The notes: a model not told the origin generated them from the sequence alone. Shown: positions 18,682-28,435, counted from the stretch's first letter. The stretch is DNA of 64,000 nt from an uncultured Desulfovibrionaceae bacterium (GCA_949741925.1 CATJOY010000047.1:55799-119798); one strand, 5' to 3'. Numbers and translations are program-made.

Positions 18682-20432
18682 TCAGATATACCACAGGGTT
18701 GCCGCCCTTGGGCACGGTCAGCGATATCCGGATGGAAGCGGATCCCGCCCAAGAGGCCTGGCTGCACCATTTTCTTACAGAAAACAATATTGATTTCCTG
18801 CTCAACCCCGGGCTGGTCGCCTCTCCCGAACAGCTTCGCTTTATGGTGGCATTGCGGGAAGGCCAGGTGTACATTCCGGCTTCAGATGCAATTTTCCGCC
18901 GAATTTACGAACGGGACCAGGCGGGGAAGCTGTTGCGGGAATATGCTAAGGTCTGGCGTTTCGTGGTTTCGCTGATTCACGGCTACGGTTTGGACCGCAA
19001 GGACCGACAGCGTATTATGCATTTGTGCCGCTATCGGTTTCAACTCTATCTACAATCCGGAATCCTGCTGCCCTCGCGTCTGATCAAGCGTTTGGTCAGC
19101 TTGGTGCTGAGGGCAACCGGAGATACAGATCCTTTTCGGGAGAAAAAGCGAGAGGCTAACCGGCGCGTGGCGGCGTTTCTGGCGGACCCGGCATTTCAAA
19201 ATATGGTGGCTGCGCCGCCGGCAAGTCTGGATGGCGCTCTGCCTCTGCCAGAGTTACGGTGGGAGCTGGATTACACCGAACTCTCCCGGCTTTTCCGGCT
19301 GGCCACCTACCGCGATCTTTGGGAGGCCGATGTTTCCCTGCTGACGATTCAAAAGGAAATCCTCAAAAGCAGCCCTGAGACTGAATGCCTGCGCCTTTTG
19401 CTGGGGGCCCAGGAAAAGCCGCGTAAGAAGATTCTGTATATCCCGGATGTGGCAGGCGGCTTCATGGTGGATATGGCCATTATTCGCTCTTTGCTACGCC
19501 AGGGGCACCAAATTATCTTAGCCCTTAAGGAAGCCTTTTACTTCAACACGCCGGTAGCATGGGATATGGAATCCGATCCGGCAATCAAGGCCGATGCCGA
19601 GGGCCTTTTCCTCCTGCGGGATGACAGCGTCAGTAAAAATGAATTGCTGCGCCTCTTGCGCGAGAACCGTTTGGTGGTCATCAGCGATGGAACCTCCGAG
19701 CAGATGAACCTCTACCGGACGAGCGTCACCTTTGCCCGGGCCTGGAAAGAGTGCGATCTGATTATTGCCAAAGGCAGGCGTAACGCGCGGGTATTCCTGG
19801 GTTCAAGCCATGAGTTCACCCGGGATGTGCTCTGTTTCTGGCGTGAGGATTCGAGGACGTTCCGCATGCAGTGCAAACCTAAGGCCTCGTTTGTGCGCAA
19901 GTTTTCCGAGTGCGATCTCAAGCGCCGGGCCGACGATATTTTAGCAGGCATGCGGAACGCGCGCAGTGAGGGCAAATCTGTGATGTTTTATAGTGCCCTC
20001 ATCGGCTCTCTTCCCGGCCAGACCAGGGTGGCCCTGGATGTGGTGACCACTTTTGTCAACCACTTGCGCGGACGCATGGAGAACACGTACATCATCAACC
20101 CGGCCGAGCACTTTGAAGAGGGTCTGGATGGGGATGACCTGATGTTCATGTGGGAGCGGGTCCAGCGCGGCGGGCTGTTGGATGTCTGGCGCTTCCAGAC
20201 TGTAAATGATATTGAGGCCAGCTTTGCCATGATGGGCCGTAAGGTGCCTTCGCCGTGGCTGGGCAAGGATTCCACCTATTCCACCGGCTGCACCAAGGAG
20301 ATGTATATCGCCCTGGATGTGCAGAAAAAACATCCTGAACTGCAAATTATCGGGCCCTCTCCGAAGCAGTTTTTCCGGCGCCGGGAATACGGGGTGGGCA
20401 AATATTTTGACGAGCGCATAGCTGTGCGCTGA
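18678..20432 (+). CDS. DUF89/ARMT1-like domain protein
   Basis: Product of 584 residues with a C-terminal half resembling the DUF89 (ARMT1, damage-control phosphatase) fold. YIPDVAGGFMVDMAIIRSLL near 253 corresponds to the family's D-N-x-G-E region, and SDGTSEQMN followed by ECDLIIAKG near 359 corresponds to its second conserved block. The usual Asn after the first Asp is Val here, so metal-dependent activity may be altered. The N-terminal 240 residues are helical and not recognised. The start ATG at 18678 overlaps the nadK stop (ATGA). Assignment is by pattern recognition and moderately sure. Confidence 0.65.
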   Translation: MIRYTTGLPPLGTVSDIRMEADPAQEAWLHHFLTENNIDFLLNPGLVASPEQLRFMVALREGQVYIPASDAIFRRIYERDQAGKLLREYAKVWRFVVSLIHGYGLDRKDRQRIMHLCRYRFQLYLQSGILLPSRLIKRLVSLVLRATGDTDPFREKKREANRRVAAFLADPAFQNMVAAPPASLDGALPLPELRWELDYTELSRLFRLATYRDLWEADVSLLTIQKEILKSSPETECLRLLLGAQEKPRKKILYIPDVAGGFMVDMAIIRSLLRQGHQIILALKEAFYFNTPVAWDMESDPAIKADAEGLFLLRDDSVSKNELLRLLRENRLVVISDGTSEQMNLYRTSVTFARAWKECDLIIAKGRRNARVFLGSSHEFTRDVLCFWREDSRTFRMQCKPKASFVRKFSECDLKRRADDILAGMRNARSEGKSVMFYSALIGSLPGQTRVALDVVTTFVNHLRGRMENTYIINPAEHFEEGLDGDDLMFMWERVQRGGLLDVWRFQTVNDIEASFAMMGRKVPSPWLGKDSTYSTGCTKEMYIALDVQKKHPELQIIGPSPKQFFRRREYGVGKYFDERIAVR

Positions 20433-20443
20433 TTGGAGAGCTC

Positions 20444-21091
20444 ATGACGGGACTGGGTACCGGCATAGAGATAGTGGCCGCTCTGGAGCGCTGTTTTGCG
20501 GAACAGGAAAACGCCGTGGCCGCCTGGCATGATAAAACTCCGGCCAACGCCGGGGAAGCCGCTGCGCCTGCGGGCGGCGATACCACACTAACCGGCCTGA
20601 TCCTGGCTCAACACTTCATGAATTTCAGCCTCTGGCATATTGAAGATGAAGCCCGGCAGGATGATGTTGATGATGGCGTCATTGCCGCGTGCAAGCGGCG
20701 TATCGACCGTTTCAACCAGGTTCGCAACGATTATATGGAAAAGGTGGATGATTGGCTGCTTCGGGCGCTGACGCCACTTTTGCCGGCGGAGGCGAGGTTG
20801 CGTCATAATACGGAATCCTTAGGTATGGCCGTGGATAGGCTCTCCATCCTGGCTTTGAAAATTTACCATATGCGTGAACAGAGCGAACGCAGGGACGCGG
20901 ACGAGGAACACCGCCGAAAGTGCCGGGAAAAACTGGCTGTTTTGGTGGAGCAGCGGCAGGATCTTGCCCTGGCGGTAAAGGATCTGATCGGGGAATACCT
21001 GGCGGGAACCAAAAGCCCGAAGCTTTACTACCAGTTCAAAATGTATAATGATCCCACTTTGAACCCGAAGCTCTACGGGCGGAAATTGTAG
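20444..21091 (+). CDS. DUF4254 family protein
   Basis: Mostly helical protein of 215 residues. The family-like blocks are LWHIEDEARQ near residue 65, RRIDRFNQVRNDYMEKVD, and the C-terminal YYQFKMYNDPTLNPKLYG. The molecular role of DUF4254 is not known to me. It starts 11 bases after the DUF89-like gene and 24 bases before gatB, so it is in the same operon. Confidence 0.8.
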   Translation: MTGLGTGIEIVAALERCFAEQENAVAAWHDKTPANAGEAAAPAGGDTTLTGLILAQHFMNFSLWHIEDEARQDDVDDGVIAACKRRIDRFNQVRNDYMEKVDDWLLRALTPLLPAEARLRHNTESLGMAVDRLSILALKIYHMREQSERRDADEEHRRKCREKLAVLVEQRQDLALAVKDLIGEYLAGTKSPKLYYQFKMYNDPTLNPKLYGRKL

Positions 21092-21115
21092 CTGTTTTAC
21101 CGCAAAGGAAGCATT

Positions 21116-22543
21116 ATGAGCGTTTACGAAGCTGTTATCGGCCTTGAGGTGCATGCCCAGCTGGCAACCGCATCCAAGATGTTCTGCTCCTGCCCCAACC
21201 ATTTCGGCAACGAGCCCAACGAGAACGTCTGCGAGGTCTGCTCCGGCATGCCGGGAGCGCTTCCCACATTGAACAAAAAGGCCGTGGAATATGCGGCCAA
21301 GACCGGCATGGCCTTGAACTGCACCGTGAACGATTACTCGGTTTTTGCCCGGAAGAGTTATTTTTATCCGGATTTGCCGGCAGGGTTTCAGACCTCGCAA
21401 CTCAATCCGCCCATCTGCGAGCATGGGTATGTGGATGTGACCGTGAACGGGGAGAGCCGCAGGATTGGCATCACCCGCATTCATATGGAGGATGACGCCG
21501 GCAAGAACCTGCACACCGGCGGCAATATTTCTTTGGTAGACCTCAACAGGGCCGGAACGCCGCTGATCGAGATTGTGACCGAGCCGGATTTGCGCGGCGC
21601 GGAAGAGGCGGCTACCTTTATGCGCAAGCTGCGCAGTGTTCTGCTCTATCTGGGCGTCTGCGACGGCAACATGGAGGAAGGGAGCCTGCGTTGCGATGCC
21701 AACGTATCCATCCGCCCGCGGGGCAGCAGTGTGTTCGGCACCAGGGTTGAGATCAAGAACCTGAATTCTTTCCGGAATGTGCAGCGGGCCATTGAATACG
21801 AGATCAAACGCCAGAAGGAATGCCTTGAAGAGGGAGAAGCCCTGGTTCAGGAAACCAGGCTTTACGACAGCGTCAAGAATATTACCCTGTCTATGCGCAG
21901 TAAGGAAGAGGCCCAGGACTATCGCTATTTCCCCAACCCGGATTTGCCGCCGGTGCGGGTTTCCGGGGAGGAGTTGGCCGCCTGGAGAAAGGAATTGCCT
22001 GAACTGCCCGACGCTCGCCGCGAACGCTTTATGCGTGGTTTCGGCCTTTCCCCCCAGGACGCCGATCTGTTGACTTCGGAAAAAGCCCTGGCGGATTTCT
22101 TTGAGGCCGCCGTGAATGCCTATCCTCAGGCTAAACGCATCGCCAATTTGATACAGGGGGAATTGCTGCGTGAGCTGAACGCTGGGGGTGCGGATCTTGC
22201 CTCTTCGCCCTTGCGGCCGGAAAACCTGGCCGAGCTTGCCCGAATTATTGATGAAGGCGTGATCAGCACCAAAATAGCCCAAGATATTTTTGGCGAACTC
22301 TTTGCCAAGGGCGGCTCGCCCGAAGCGCTTGTCCGGAGCAAGGGGCTGGTTCAAATTTCCGATGCCGGAGAATTGGAACAGGCTGTTTTAGCGGCTATTG
22401 CCGAAAACCCCTCTGAAAAAGAAGCCTATTGCGGCGGCAAGACCAAGCTGCTGTCCTTTTTTGTGGGGCAGGTTATGAAAAAAACCAGGGGCAAGGCCAA
22501 CCCAGCCCTGGTCAATGAGTTGTTAAAGAAACATCTCTCCTGA
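21116..22543 (+). CDS. gatB: Aspartyl/glutamyl-tRNA amidotransferase subunit B
   Basis: Subunit B of GatCAB, which converts Glu-tRNA(Gln) and Asp-tRNA(Asn) to their amide forms. The 475-residue product has the kinase-like GatB_N domain (residues 1 to about 290, with [21 protein letters not shown] and [10 protein letters not shown]) and the C-terminal YqeY-like domain (325-475, with VNELLKKHL at the end). Length is normal. gatA and gatC are not in the window. RBS GGAAG precedes the ATG. Confidence 0.97.
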   Translation: MSVYEAVIGLEVHAQLATASKMFCSCPNHFGNEPNENVCEVCSGMPGALPTLNKKAVEYAAKTGMALNCTVNDYSVFARKSYFYPDLPAGFQTSQLNPPICEHGYVDVTVNGESRRIGITRIHMEDDAGKNLHTGGNISLVDLNRAGTPLIEIVTEPDLRGAEEAATFMRKLRSVLLYLGVCDGNMEEGSLRCDANVSIRPRGSSVFGTRVEIKNLNSFRNVQRAIEYEIKRQKECLEEGEALVQETRLYDSVKNITLSMRSKEEAQDYRYFPNPDLPPVRVSGEELAAWRKELPELPDARRERFMRGFGLSPQDADLLTSEKALADFFEAAVNAYPQAKRIANLIQGELLRELNAGGADLASSPLRPENLAELARIIDEGVISTKIAQDIFGELFAKGGSPEALVRSKGLVQISDAGELEQAVLAAIAENPSEKEAYCGGKTKLLSFFVGQVMKKTRGKANPALVNELLKKHLS

Positions 22544-22577
22544 GCTTCCATCATCATCGCTTGGAAAGGAGTTGGTC

Positions 22578-22964
22578 ATGAACGCTGTATGCCATCATAT
22601 GCATATTGTTTGCCGGGATCTGGAACCTGTTGTCGCGTTTTTCCAAGAGGGCTTCGGCGTTCCCCTGATCGGCCCTCAGTCTTTTGGCGGTGCGCCGGGC
22701 GCGGCTATGGATCTTGGAGGCGGCGTTTTACTTTACATTGTGCAGCGTAACCCCGACCCTCTGAATCCAGATAAGCCCGTCGGCGGTTGGGATCATATTG
22801 GTCTCCAGGTGGAAAATCTTGAGGCGGCTCTAGACCACTTGAAAAGCCTTCCGGGTGTGCGCGTCACCAAAGAGCCTTTCAATGCCGGAGCGCTGCGCTG
22901 CGCCTTTGTGGCCGGTCCTGAGAATATTTTGGTGGAGGTTGTTCAGGATACCAGCGCGTCCTAG
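22578..22964 (+). CDS. VOC-superfamily protein (glyoxalase/epimerase-like)
   Basis: Product of 128 residues with the paired beta-alpha-beta-beta-beta fold of the vicinal oxygen chelate family. It begins with the metal-ligand-like HHMHIVCRDLE and has the second-half motifs WDHIGLQVENLEAAL and AGPENILVEVVQ. The ATG at 22578 has GGAG 6 bases upstream and is preferred over the TTG at 22572. It could be a methylmalonyl-CoA epimerase-like or dioxygenase-like protein; the substrate is unclear. It follows gatB by 34 bases. Confidence 0.8.
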   Translation: MNAVCHHMHIVCRDLEPVVAFFQEGFGVPLIGPQSFGGAPGAAMDLGGGVLLYIVQRNPDPLNPDKPVGGWDHIGLQVENLEAALDHLKSLPGVRVTKEPFNAGALRCAFVAGPENILVEVVQDTSAS

Positions 22965-23026
22965 GGGGCGTTATCTCTCGGCTTTTTGCCTTTTGTCGGA
23001 GTCAAAAAGTCTTTATACTTCGCTCG

Positions 23027-23100
23027 AGTGCCATACAAGGTATGCTCTTTATAAAACGGCTTTTTCCTTTGGCGGAGAACAACGTTTTTTGTAGTGTCGC
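23027..23100 (+). repeat. Dispersed intergenic repeat, diverged copy F
   Basis: Segment with CGGCTTTTTCC (23057-23067), GGCGGAGAAC and AACGTTTTTTG, in the same order and spacing as copies A and D. It is clearly more diverged, and its assignment is tentative. It lies about 200 bases upstream of the SLC13 gene. Confidence 0.35.
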
Positions 23101-23242
23101 CAGGTCCGGAGGAAGTTGCGAACGATATTGTGCCTGTGCAAAACCACATGGTTTCCCCTGATCAAGGCTCAGGCGAATCAAAAACCGTTGCTGAACACTG
23201 TTCCGGACCGTTTTCAACGGCGCCGGAAAAATGATATATATC

Positions 23243-23285
23243 CGCTGTCGCGGGAAATCTTTCCGCGGCAGCGTGTTTTTTTTTT
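23243..23285 (+). terminator. Terminator or attenuator abutting the SLC13 gene
   Basis: Stem CGCTGTCGCGG / CCGCGGCAGCG with loop GAAATCTTT, followed by a ten-T run (23276-23285). The run ends immediately before the GAGGG ribosome binding site of the SLC13 gene (ATG 23298). It could terminate the upstream gatB-VOC transcript or act as an attenuator for the transporter. Confidence 0.75.
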
Positions 23286-23297
23286 GAGGGCTTTTCT

Positions 23298-25148
23298 ATG
23301 GTCGTTACCGTATGCATTCTGGCTGGCGCTGCCGCGTTGTTCGTTCAGGGGAAAATCCGTTCGGATCTTGTGGCCGTCTCTGCCATGATTCTGTTGGTGC
23401 TCTGCGGCGTGCTCACGCCCGAGGAAGGGCTTTCCGGGTTTGCCAGCCCTATCACCATTATGATGGTCGGCGTGTTTATTGTTGGCGGCGCGGTGTTCCG
23501 GACAGGTCTTGCTCGGATGGTTAGTCATAAGCTGCTGTTGCTGGCCGGAACTAACGAGAATAAGTTGTTTTTGTTGATCATGCTGGTCACATCGGGCATC
23601 GGGGCCTTTGTCAGCAATACCGGCACCGTGGCCTTGATGCTGCCCATTGTAGTCAGCCTGGCCACATCGGCCCGGGTCAACCCTGGTCGTTTTTTAATGC
23701 CGTTAGCTTTTGCCAGCAGCATGGGGGGAATGTTTACCCTCATCGGCACGGCGCCTAACATGATCATCGACGGGGTGCTGGTTGAGGCGGGGTTTCCGGC
23801 GCTGGGGCTGTTTTCTTTTTTCCCTGTGGGGGTGGTGTGCGTCACCCTGGGCATAGTGGCCCTCGCCCCTATGAGCAAGATGTTTCTGGCCAAAAAGGCG
23901 GGTAAGGATGCAGGAGGAGAGGAAAAACAATCTCTGCGGGCTTTGGCCGATAAGTACCGCCTGACCCAGAACGTGGTCATGGCCAGGGTCAAAGCCGGCA
24001 TTCCTCTGACGGAAGCTCCCTTGAAGGATCTTGATATTCCCGGTCGCTACGGCGTGATGTTGGCGGAAATCAGGCGGCCCGGTCTCGGTCGCAAGCCGTT
24101 TGCGCGAGGTAACCGCCAGCTTATCCCCGGGCCGGATTCCCGTCTGAAGCCCGGCGATACAGTCTGCCTTGTGGGGCCCTTTGAGAAGGTCCATAACCTG
24201 GCCGAGGCCGAGGGCCTGGAATTAGTGGATGTTAATGATACCACGACTTCGTTTTCCGGGGATGATGGCCGTATCGGTTCCATCGGCATTGCCGAGGTCG
24301 TTTTGCTCTCCACCTCCAAACTGGTGAACCGTCTGGTTAGGGATTCGCGATTTCGAGATAGGTATTCCGTGAGTATTTTGGGCATCCAGCGCAATAACGA
24401 AACAATTCTGGCCAACGTGAAAGATGTCAAAATGCAGGCCGGGGATGCGCTTCTGGTCCAAGGCGAGTGGGGGAACATCGCCCATCTCGGCGAAGAGTCG
24501 ACCGAGTGGGTCGTTGTGGGCCAGCCCTTGACTGCAGCTACCCGCCGGACACTGGACCATAAGGCTCCTTGGGCCGGGGCCATTTTGCTGCTGATGATCG
24601 TAGCGATGACTACGGCCGTCGTGCCCGTGGTAGTTGCGGTTATGCTGGCAGCTTTGGCGCTGATTTTCACAGGATGTTTTCGCAATGTGGAGGAAGCCTA
24701 TAAGACCATCAATTGGGAGAGCGTAGTGCTTATCGCGGCCATGCTGCCCATGGCCACGGCCATAGAAAAGACTGGTCTGGATACGTTGGCTTCCAACACG
24801 CTGATCTCCGTGGTCGGCAATGACAGCCCGTATGGGCTGCTGGCGGCCATCTACGCGGCCACCTCCGTCATGACGCTTTTTATCAGCAACACCGCCACGG
24901 CGGTGCTGTTCTCGCCCATCGCCATGCAGGCGGCCGAAAACCTCGGGGTCAGTCCGTATCCGTTGCTTTTCGGCGTCACCGTAGCGGCCAGCATGTGCTT
25001 TGCCAGCCCTTTTTCAACGCCGCCCAATGCCTTGGTCATGTCTGCCGGGCGTTACGTTTTTATGGATTACGTCAAGGTCGGCGTTCCCTTGCAAATTCTT
25101 TTCGGTCTGGTCATGGTTTTTGTCCTGCCGCTGATATTTCCGTTTTAA
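23298..25148 (+). CDS. SLC13-family permease with TrkA-C domains
   Basis: Inner-membrane transporter of 616 residues. Two hydrophobic halves (about 1-195 and 415-616) each carry a loop typical of the SLC13/divalent anion:Na symporter group (SNTGTVALMLP and SNTATAVLFSPI). Between them are two TrkA-C (RCK_C) domains (about 205-385; motifs IPGRYGVMLAEIRRPG and FRDRYSVSILGIQRN). This layout is usual for a subfamily annotated as sulfate, citrate or sulfur-compound permeases; the substrate is unknown. It is apparently monocistronic. Confidence 0.88.
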   Translation: MVVTVCILAGAAALFVQGKIRSDLVAVSAMILLVLCGVLTPEEGLSGFASPITIMMVGVFIVGGAVFRTGLARMVSHKLLLLAGTNENKLFLLIMLVTSGIGAFVSNTGTVALMLPIVVSLATSARVNPGRFLMPLAFASSMGGMFTLIGTAPNMIIDGVLVEAGFPALGLFSFFPVGVVCVTLGIVALAPMSKMFLAKKAGKDAGGEEKQSLRALADKYRLTQNVVMARVKAGIPLTEAPLKDLDIPGRYGVMLAEIRRPGLGRKPFARGNRQLIPGPDSRLKPGDTVCLVGPFEKVHNLAEAEGLELVDVNDTTTSFSGDDGRIGSIGIAEVVLLSTSKLVNRLVRDSRFRDRYSVSILGIQRNNETILANVKDVKMQAGDALLVQGEWGNIAHLGEESTEWVVVGQPLTAATRRTLDHKAPWAGAILLLMIVAMTTAVVPVVVAVMLAALALIFTGCFRNVEEAYKTINWESVVLIAAMLPMATAIEKTGLDTLASNTLISVVGNDSPYGLLAAIYAATSVMTLFISNTATAVLFSPIAMQAAENLGVSPYPLLFGVTVAASMCFASPFSTPPNALVMSAGRYVFMDYVKVGVPLQILFGLVMVFVLPLIFPF

Positions 25149-25264
25149 GGGGGCGGCAGGGCGGAGGGACGTATCAGGAATGGCTCATGCGAGGGGTAGG
25201 GTAAAGGCGTGGCCTCCCGGAGCCGGAAACGGTAAGGAAGACTGATTTTAGGCAAAGCAAAGGG

Positions 25265-25297
25265 CGCTCCGGCAAGAGGGTACGTGCTGCCGGAGCG
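25265..25297 (-). terminator. Possible terminator of the FlxA-like gene
   Basis: Perfect 10-bp stem CGCTCCGGCA / TGCCGGAGCG. On the minus strand it is followed by CCCTTTGCTTTGCC, a weak T-rich tail. It lies between the convergent SLC13 and FlxA-like genes and may serve both. Confidence 0.4.
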
Positions 25298-25357
25298 TCT
25301 GGGGATAGTCCGCTCTCTCTGATGGCATGCGCCAGGGTTGCGCGGGAATCTCGCAGA

Positions 25358-25966
25358 TCAGGCGGTGACGGAGATGCGTTGGCCCTGGCCACTGGCTCCC
25401 GTAGCCTGGCCTCCGATGCCCGCGGTCATGCCGCCGACGCCCCCGCCGCCTTGGCCTGTTTGCATCAGTTGTTGGCTGAGCACCATGAGCTGTTGGGTAA
25501 GCATATTTATTTCCGCCTGGATGGCTTCAGCCTCGGCATTGCCGGCCATGGCGCCGGCCGCGGCGCTCAGGGCAGCAGAAGGGTCATCCGGGTTTTCCGG
25601 GGAATCGGATCCCCTGGCCTGGACTTGAGCCAGTCGGGCCTGGGCATCTTGGATCTTTTCTTTGATTTCTTTGATTTGCTTTTGAATCTCTTTTTTGAGC
25701 TTTTCAGCGGCATTCTGATCATCTTCGTCGTCGGGTTTTCCAAGACCGGAGGCAGCAATGCCGCCGTGCTGCATGGCCCGGCCTTCTTCAGATATATTTA
25801 CTGTGTCGCCGCCGGGGAGGGAAGACGCTTGCGGGCTTTCGCCATTGCCCGCAAGGCTGGCGGCCCCGGCCTTATGCACGTCGCTCCCGGCCAGACGCAA
25901 ACGCTCGTCTGATCCCTCGTGCAGGAAATCCATGGGCGAATGCGGTTTGTTGATGCTGAATTCCAT
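25358..25966 (-). CDS. FlxA-like coiled-coil protein
   Basis: Product of 202 residues with no signal peptide. The N-terminus ends in a segment, DTVNISEEGRAMQ, of a kind common in flagella-associated proteins. A lysine/glutamate coiled coil (about 88-118) follows, then a second helical stretch (EAEAIQAEINMLTQQLMVLSQQL, about 144-168, given here in part by position) and a glycine-rich tail. This resembles the FlxA-like family. A strong AAGGAGG site precedes the ATG, and a sigma28-like promoter lies upstream (26000-26026), supporting membership in the late flagellar regulon. The function is unknown. Confidence 0.6.
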   Translation of the reverse strand: MEFSINKPHSPMDFLHEGSDERLRLAGSDVHKAGAASLAGNGESPQASSLPGGDTVNISEEGRAMQHGGIAASGLGKPDDEDDQNAAEKLKKEIQKQIKEIKEKIQDAQARLAQVQARGSDSPENPDDPSAALSAAAGAMAGNAEAEAIQAEINMLTQQLMVLSQQLMQTGQGGGGVGGMTAGIGGQATGASGQGQRISVTA

Positions 25967-25999
25967 GACGATCCTCCTTGGTTGTGTGGAACAATATAT

Positions 26000-26026
26000 A
26001 TATCGGTTGTGTTGCGGAAAACTTAG
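26000..26026 (-). promoter_or_regulatory. Sigma28 (FliA)-like promoter of the FlxA-like gene
   Basis: On the minus strand: CTAAGTTT, exactly 11 bases, then ACCGATAT. This matches the flagellar sigma28 consensus TAAAGTTT-N11-GCCGATAA at 6 of 8 positions in each box, with ideal spacing. It is 34 bases upstream of the FlxA-like start codon. Confidence 0.6.
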
Positions 26027-26237
26027 AGTATTTTACTATTAAAATTATTCTTTTTTGATAAGAACGCTCGGCTGTGGAGAGCATGGGGGAACAAGGCCCG
26101 CAAGCGCTTTGTTGGGCGGGCTTTGCCCGCCGTTATACGGGAATCGAGAGCGTCAATGCTCTGCGCGCTGTTTCTTACTACCTTCCTGCTGCCACGTCGC
26201 TTGTTCCCGTAGCAGCCTGGCCGGAAAAAACTCTCGT

Positions 26238-26296
26238 CAGTACGCCATGGCCCGCTTTTTCCGTCTTCCTTGCTATGAAAACAATACGGCTTTCAT
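26238..26296 (+). repeat. Dispersed intergenic repeat, copy D
   Basis: CAGTACGCC, then CCCGCTTTTTCCG, then TTCCTTGC, then GAAAACAATACGGCTTTC, in the order and spacing of copies A and E. Similarity is visible by eye but diverged. Confidence 0.5.
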
Positions 26297-26362
26297 GGAT
26301 GGAATGGAGGAAGAAACAGCCTTCTGTGGGGGAGTAGGCCGCCCTCTCCACGGGCCCTCCAC

Positions 26363-26386
26363 CAGAGGGGAGATAATTTCCCTCTG
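26363..26386. repeat. Short intergenic palindrome, copy 1
   Basis: Stem CAGAGGG / CCCTCTG around an A/T-containing centre (GAGATAATTT). It resembles the palindromes at 44055-44080 and 55056-55080. No T-run follows, so it is not a standard terminator. Confidence 0.45.
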
Positions 26387-26578
26387 TTCAGAGAAGCAAT
26401 TACTGTGCCGGAATCTTTGGGGAACAGCCCTGAAGCGTCGCTTTTATGCACGAGGGCGGCCAGAAAAGAAAAGGCCGAGGGCGTCTTGTCGTTGTGACGC
26501 CCACCGGCATGTTTGATTATCGGCTCTTCCGGAGCCGTAAGGATCCGCCGCCGCAAGGCAACGGAGATGGTCGCAGAA

Positions 26579-28435
26579 CTACTCTCCCTTGCCGGGAGCG
26601 GCCATCTTTTTTTTGCCCTGGATTTGGTAGCGCTTTTGAGCGTCGAGGACGGTTTTGCGCAAGCGGATGGACAACGGCGTCACTTCAACCATTTCATCCT
26701 CGCGTACAAAGTGAATGGCTCGCTCTAAGGTCATCGGCCGGATTGGGGAGAGGATGATATTTTCATCCTTGCCGGCGGCGCGGAGGTTGGTCAGCTTTTT
26801 TTCCTTGGTAGGGTTGACGTCGATATCGTTATCCCGGTTGTGCTCGCCTACGATCATGCCTTCATAAACCGGGTCGCCGGGCACGACAAAAAGTTCACCG
26901 CGCGGCTCCAGGTTATAGAGGGCGTAGGCCACGGCATTCCCGGCGCGGTCGGCTACCAAAGAGCCGGTAAAGCGGGAGGGAAAATCTCCCCGGTAGATGT
27001 CATACCCCTCAAGGTAGGCATTGAGGATGCCGGTGCCTTTGGTATCGGTGAGGAATTCGTCGCGAAAGCCGATCAGCCCTCGGGAGGGCACAGAAAACTC
27101 GATGCGCACCCGGCCGAAACCGTTGTTATTGAGGCCGAGCATCCGACCTTTGCGCAGGGAAATCTTTTCCGTGACCACGCCCATAAAGGCCTCGTCGCAG
27201 TCTACGAAAAGGTGTTCTACGGGTTCAAGGAGTTCCCCTTCGGGGCTTTTCTTCATGATGACTTCCGGGCGGCCGACGCAAATCTCAAAACCTTCACGGC
27301 GCATTTGCTCTATAAGAATGGCCATCTGAAATTCACCGCGCCCCTTGACGATGAAGCTGTCTTTATCTTCGGAATCCTCAATGCGAATGGCGACATTGGC
27401 CAGGCTTTCGCGTTCCAGGCGTTCCCTGATCTTGCGGGATTGGACAATACTGCCTTCCCTACCGGCCAGAGGAGAGGAGTTGATGGCAAAGCGCATGGAT
27501 ACCGTGGGTTCATCCACGTGAATGCGGGGCAGCACCCGGATGTGCTCCTTGGTGCAGATGGTATCGCCGATGGTCACATCTTCCACGCCGGCCAGGATGA
27601 CGATATCACCCGCTCGGGCTTCTTCGGTTTCGGCAAGCTGAGGCCCCTGGTACACCTGGAGCTTGGAGACCTTGAGCGGGTGGGCTGCCTCGTTTTCATC
27701 GATAGAAACCAGCGCTTCGCGGAAACGCACCGAACCATGGCGAACGCGGCCTACGGCCATGCGGCCGAGATAATCGGAATAGTCAAGGTCGGCCACTACC
27801 ATTTGAAAGGGTTCGTCGGGGTCATGGCTGGGGCCGGGGATGGCTTCCAGAATGATGTTGAACAGCGCCGAGAGATCCTTAGCGGCCGGAACCTCTTCTT
27901 CGCTCAAGGCGGCGATGCCCTGGCGGCCGATGGCATAGAGCACAGGGAATTCCAGCTGCTCTTCGCCGGCGCCAAGGTCAATGAAGAGATCGTAGATTTC
28001 GTTGAGCACTTCCCGGGGGCGGGCGTCCTTGCGGTCAATTTTATTGATGACCACAACAAGGGAAAGTTTGGCGTCCAGGGCTTTACGCAGGACAAAACGG
28101 GTCTGCGGGAGCGGCCCTTCAGCGGCATCAACCAGGAGAATGGCCCCATCCACCATGCTGAGCGCCCGTTCCACTTCGCCGCCGAAATCGGCGTGGCCGG
28201 GAGTATCGATGATGTTGATCTTGACGTCATTCCAAGTAACAGCGCAGTTTTTCGCGGCAATGGTAATGCCGCGTTCGCGCTCCAGATCCATGCGGTCCAT
28301 GACGCGCTCGGCTTGTTGGTCGGCCCGGAATATACCGCTCTGGCGGAACAGGCCGTCTACCAGGGTGGTCTTGCCGTGGTCAACATGGGCTATGATGGCA
28401 ATATTACGGATGGATTCATTTTGTTGTAGAGACAT
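26579..28435 (-). CDS. bipA: Ribosome-associated GTPase BipA/TypA
   Basis: Translational GTPase of the EF-G-like group that binds the ribosome and influences 50S assembly and stress responses, 618 residues. The start at 28435 ([11 protein letters not shown]) gives the family N-terminus; the in-frame extension to 28591 is not conserved-looking. G-domain motifs [23 protein letters not shown] and [10 protein letters not shown] are followed by EF-Tu-like domain II, EF-G-like domains ([15 protein letters not shown]) and the BipA-specific C-terminal domain ([16 protein letters not shown]). It appears monocistronic. Confidence 0.95.
   Translation of the reverse strand: MSLQQNESIRNIAIIAHVDHGKTTLVDGLFRQSGIFRADQQAERVMDRMDLERERGITIAAKNCAVTWNDVKINIIDTPGHADFGGEVERALSMVDGAILLVDAAEGPLPQTRFVLRKALDAKLSLVVVINKIDRKDARPREVLNEIYDLFIDLGAGEEQLEFPVLYAIGRQGIAALSEEEVPAAKDLSALFNIILEAIPGPSHDPDEPFQMVVADLDYSDYLGRMAVGRVRHGSVRFREALVSIDENEAAHPLKVSKLQVYQGPQLAETEEARAGDIVILAGVEDVTIGDTICTKEHIRVLPRIHVDEPTVSMRFAINSSPLAGREGSIVQSRKIRERLERESLANVAIRIEDSEDKDSFIVKGRGEFQMAILIEQMRREGFEICVGRPEVIMKKSPEGELLEPVEHLFVDCDEAFMGVVTEKISLRKGRMLGLNNNGFGRVRIEFSVPSRGLIGFRDEFLTDTKGTGILNAYLEGYDIYRGDFPSRFTGSLVADRAGNAVAYALYNLEPRGELFVVPGDPVYEGMIVGEHNRDNDIDVNPTKEKKLTNLRAAGKDENIILSPIRPMTLERAIHFVREDEMVEVTPLSIRLRKTVLDAQKRYQIQGKKKMAAPGKGE

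Larger units (their letters stand above)
26027..26578. other. Intergenic region downstream of bipA
   Basis: About 550 bases without a convincing gene. It holds the dispersed repeat copy D (26238-26296) and a short palindrome (26363-26386). The plus-strand frames here (for example 26055-26516) have no family resemblance, and their starts lack ribosome binding sites. Confidence 0.5.

Noticed and set aside
20819..22354. Long minus-strand open frame of 511 codons
   Set aside because: It lies opposite gatB, whose protein is unmistakable; the shadow frame has no recognisable domain.
26055..26516. Plus-strand frame of 153 codons in the gap before bipA
   Set aside because: No ribosome binding site and no family resemblance; it contains the dispersed repeat copy D.
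26840..28429. Plus-strand open frame of 529 codons
   Set aside because: Antisense to bipA, with low-complexity composition typical of a shadow frame in GC-rich DNA.
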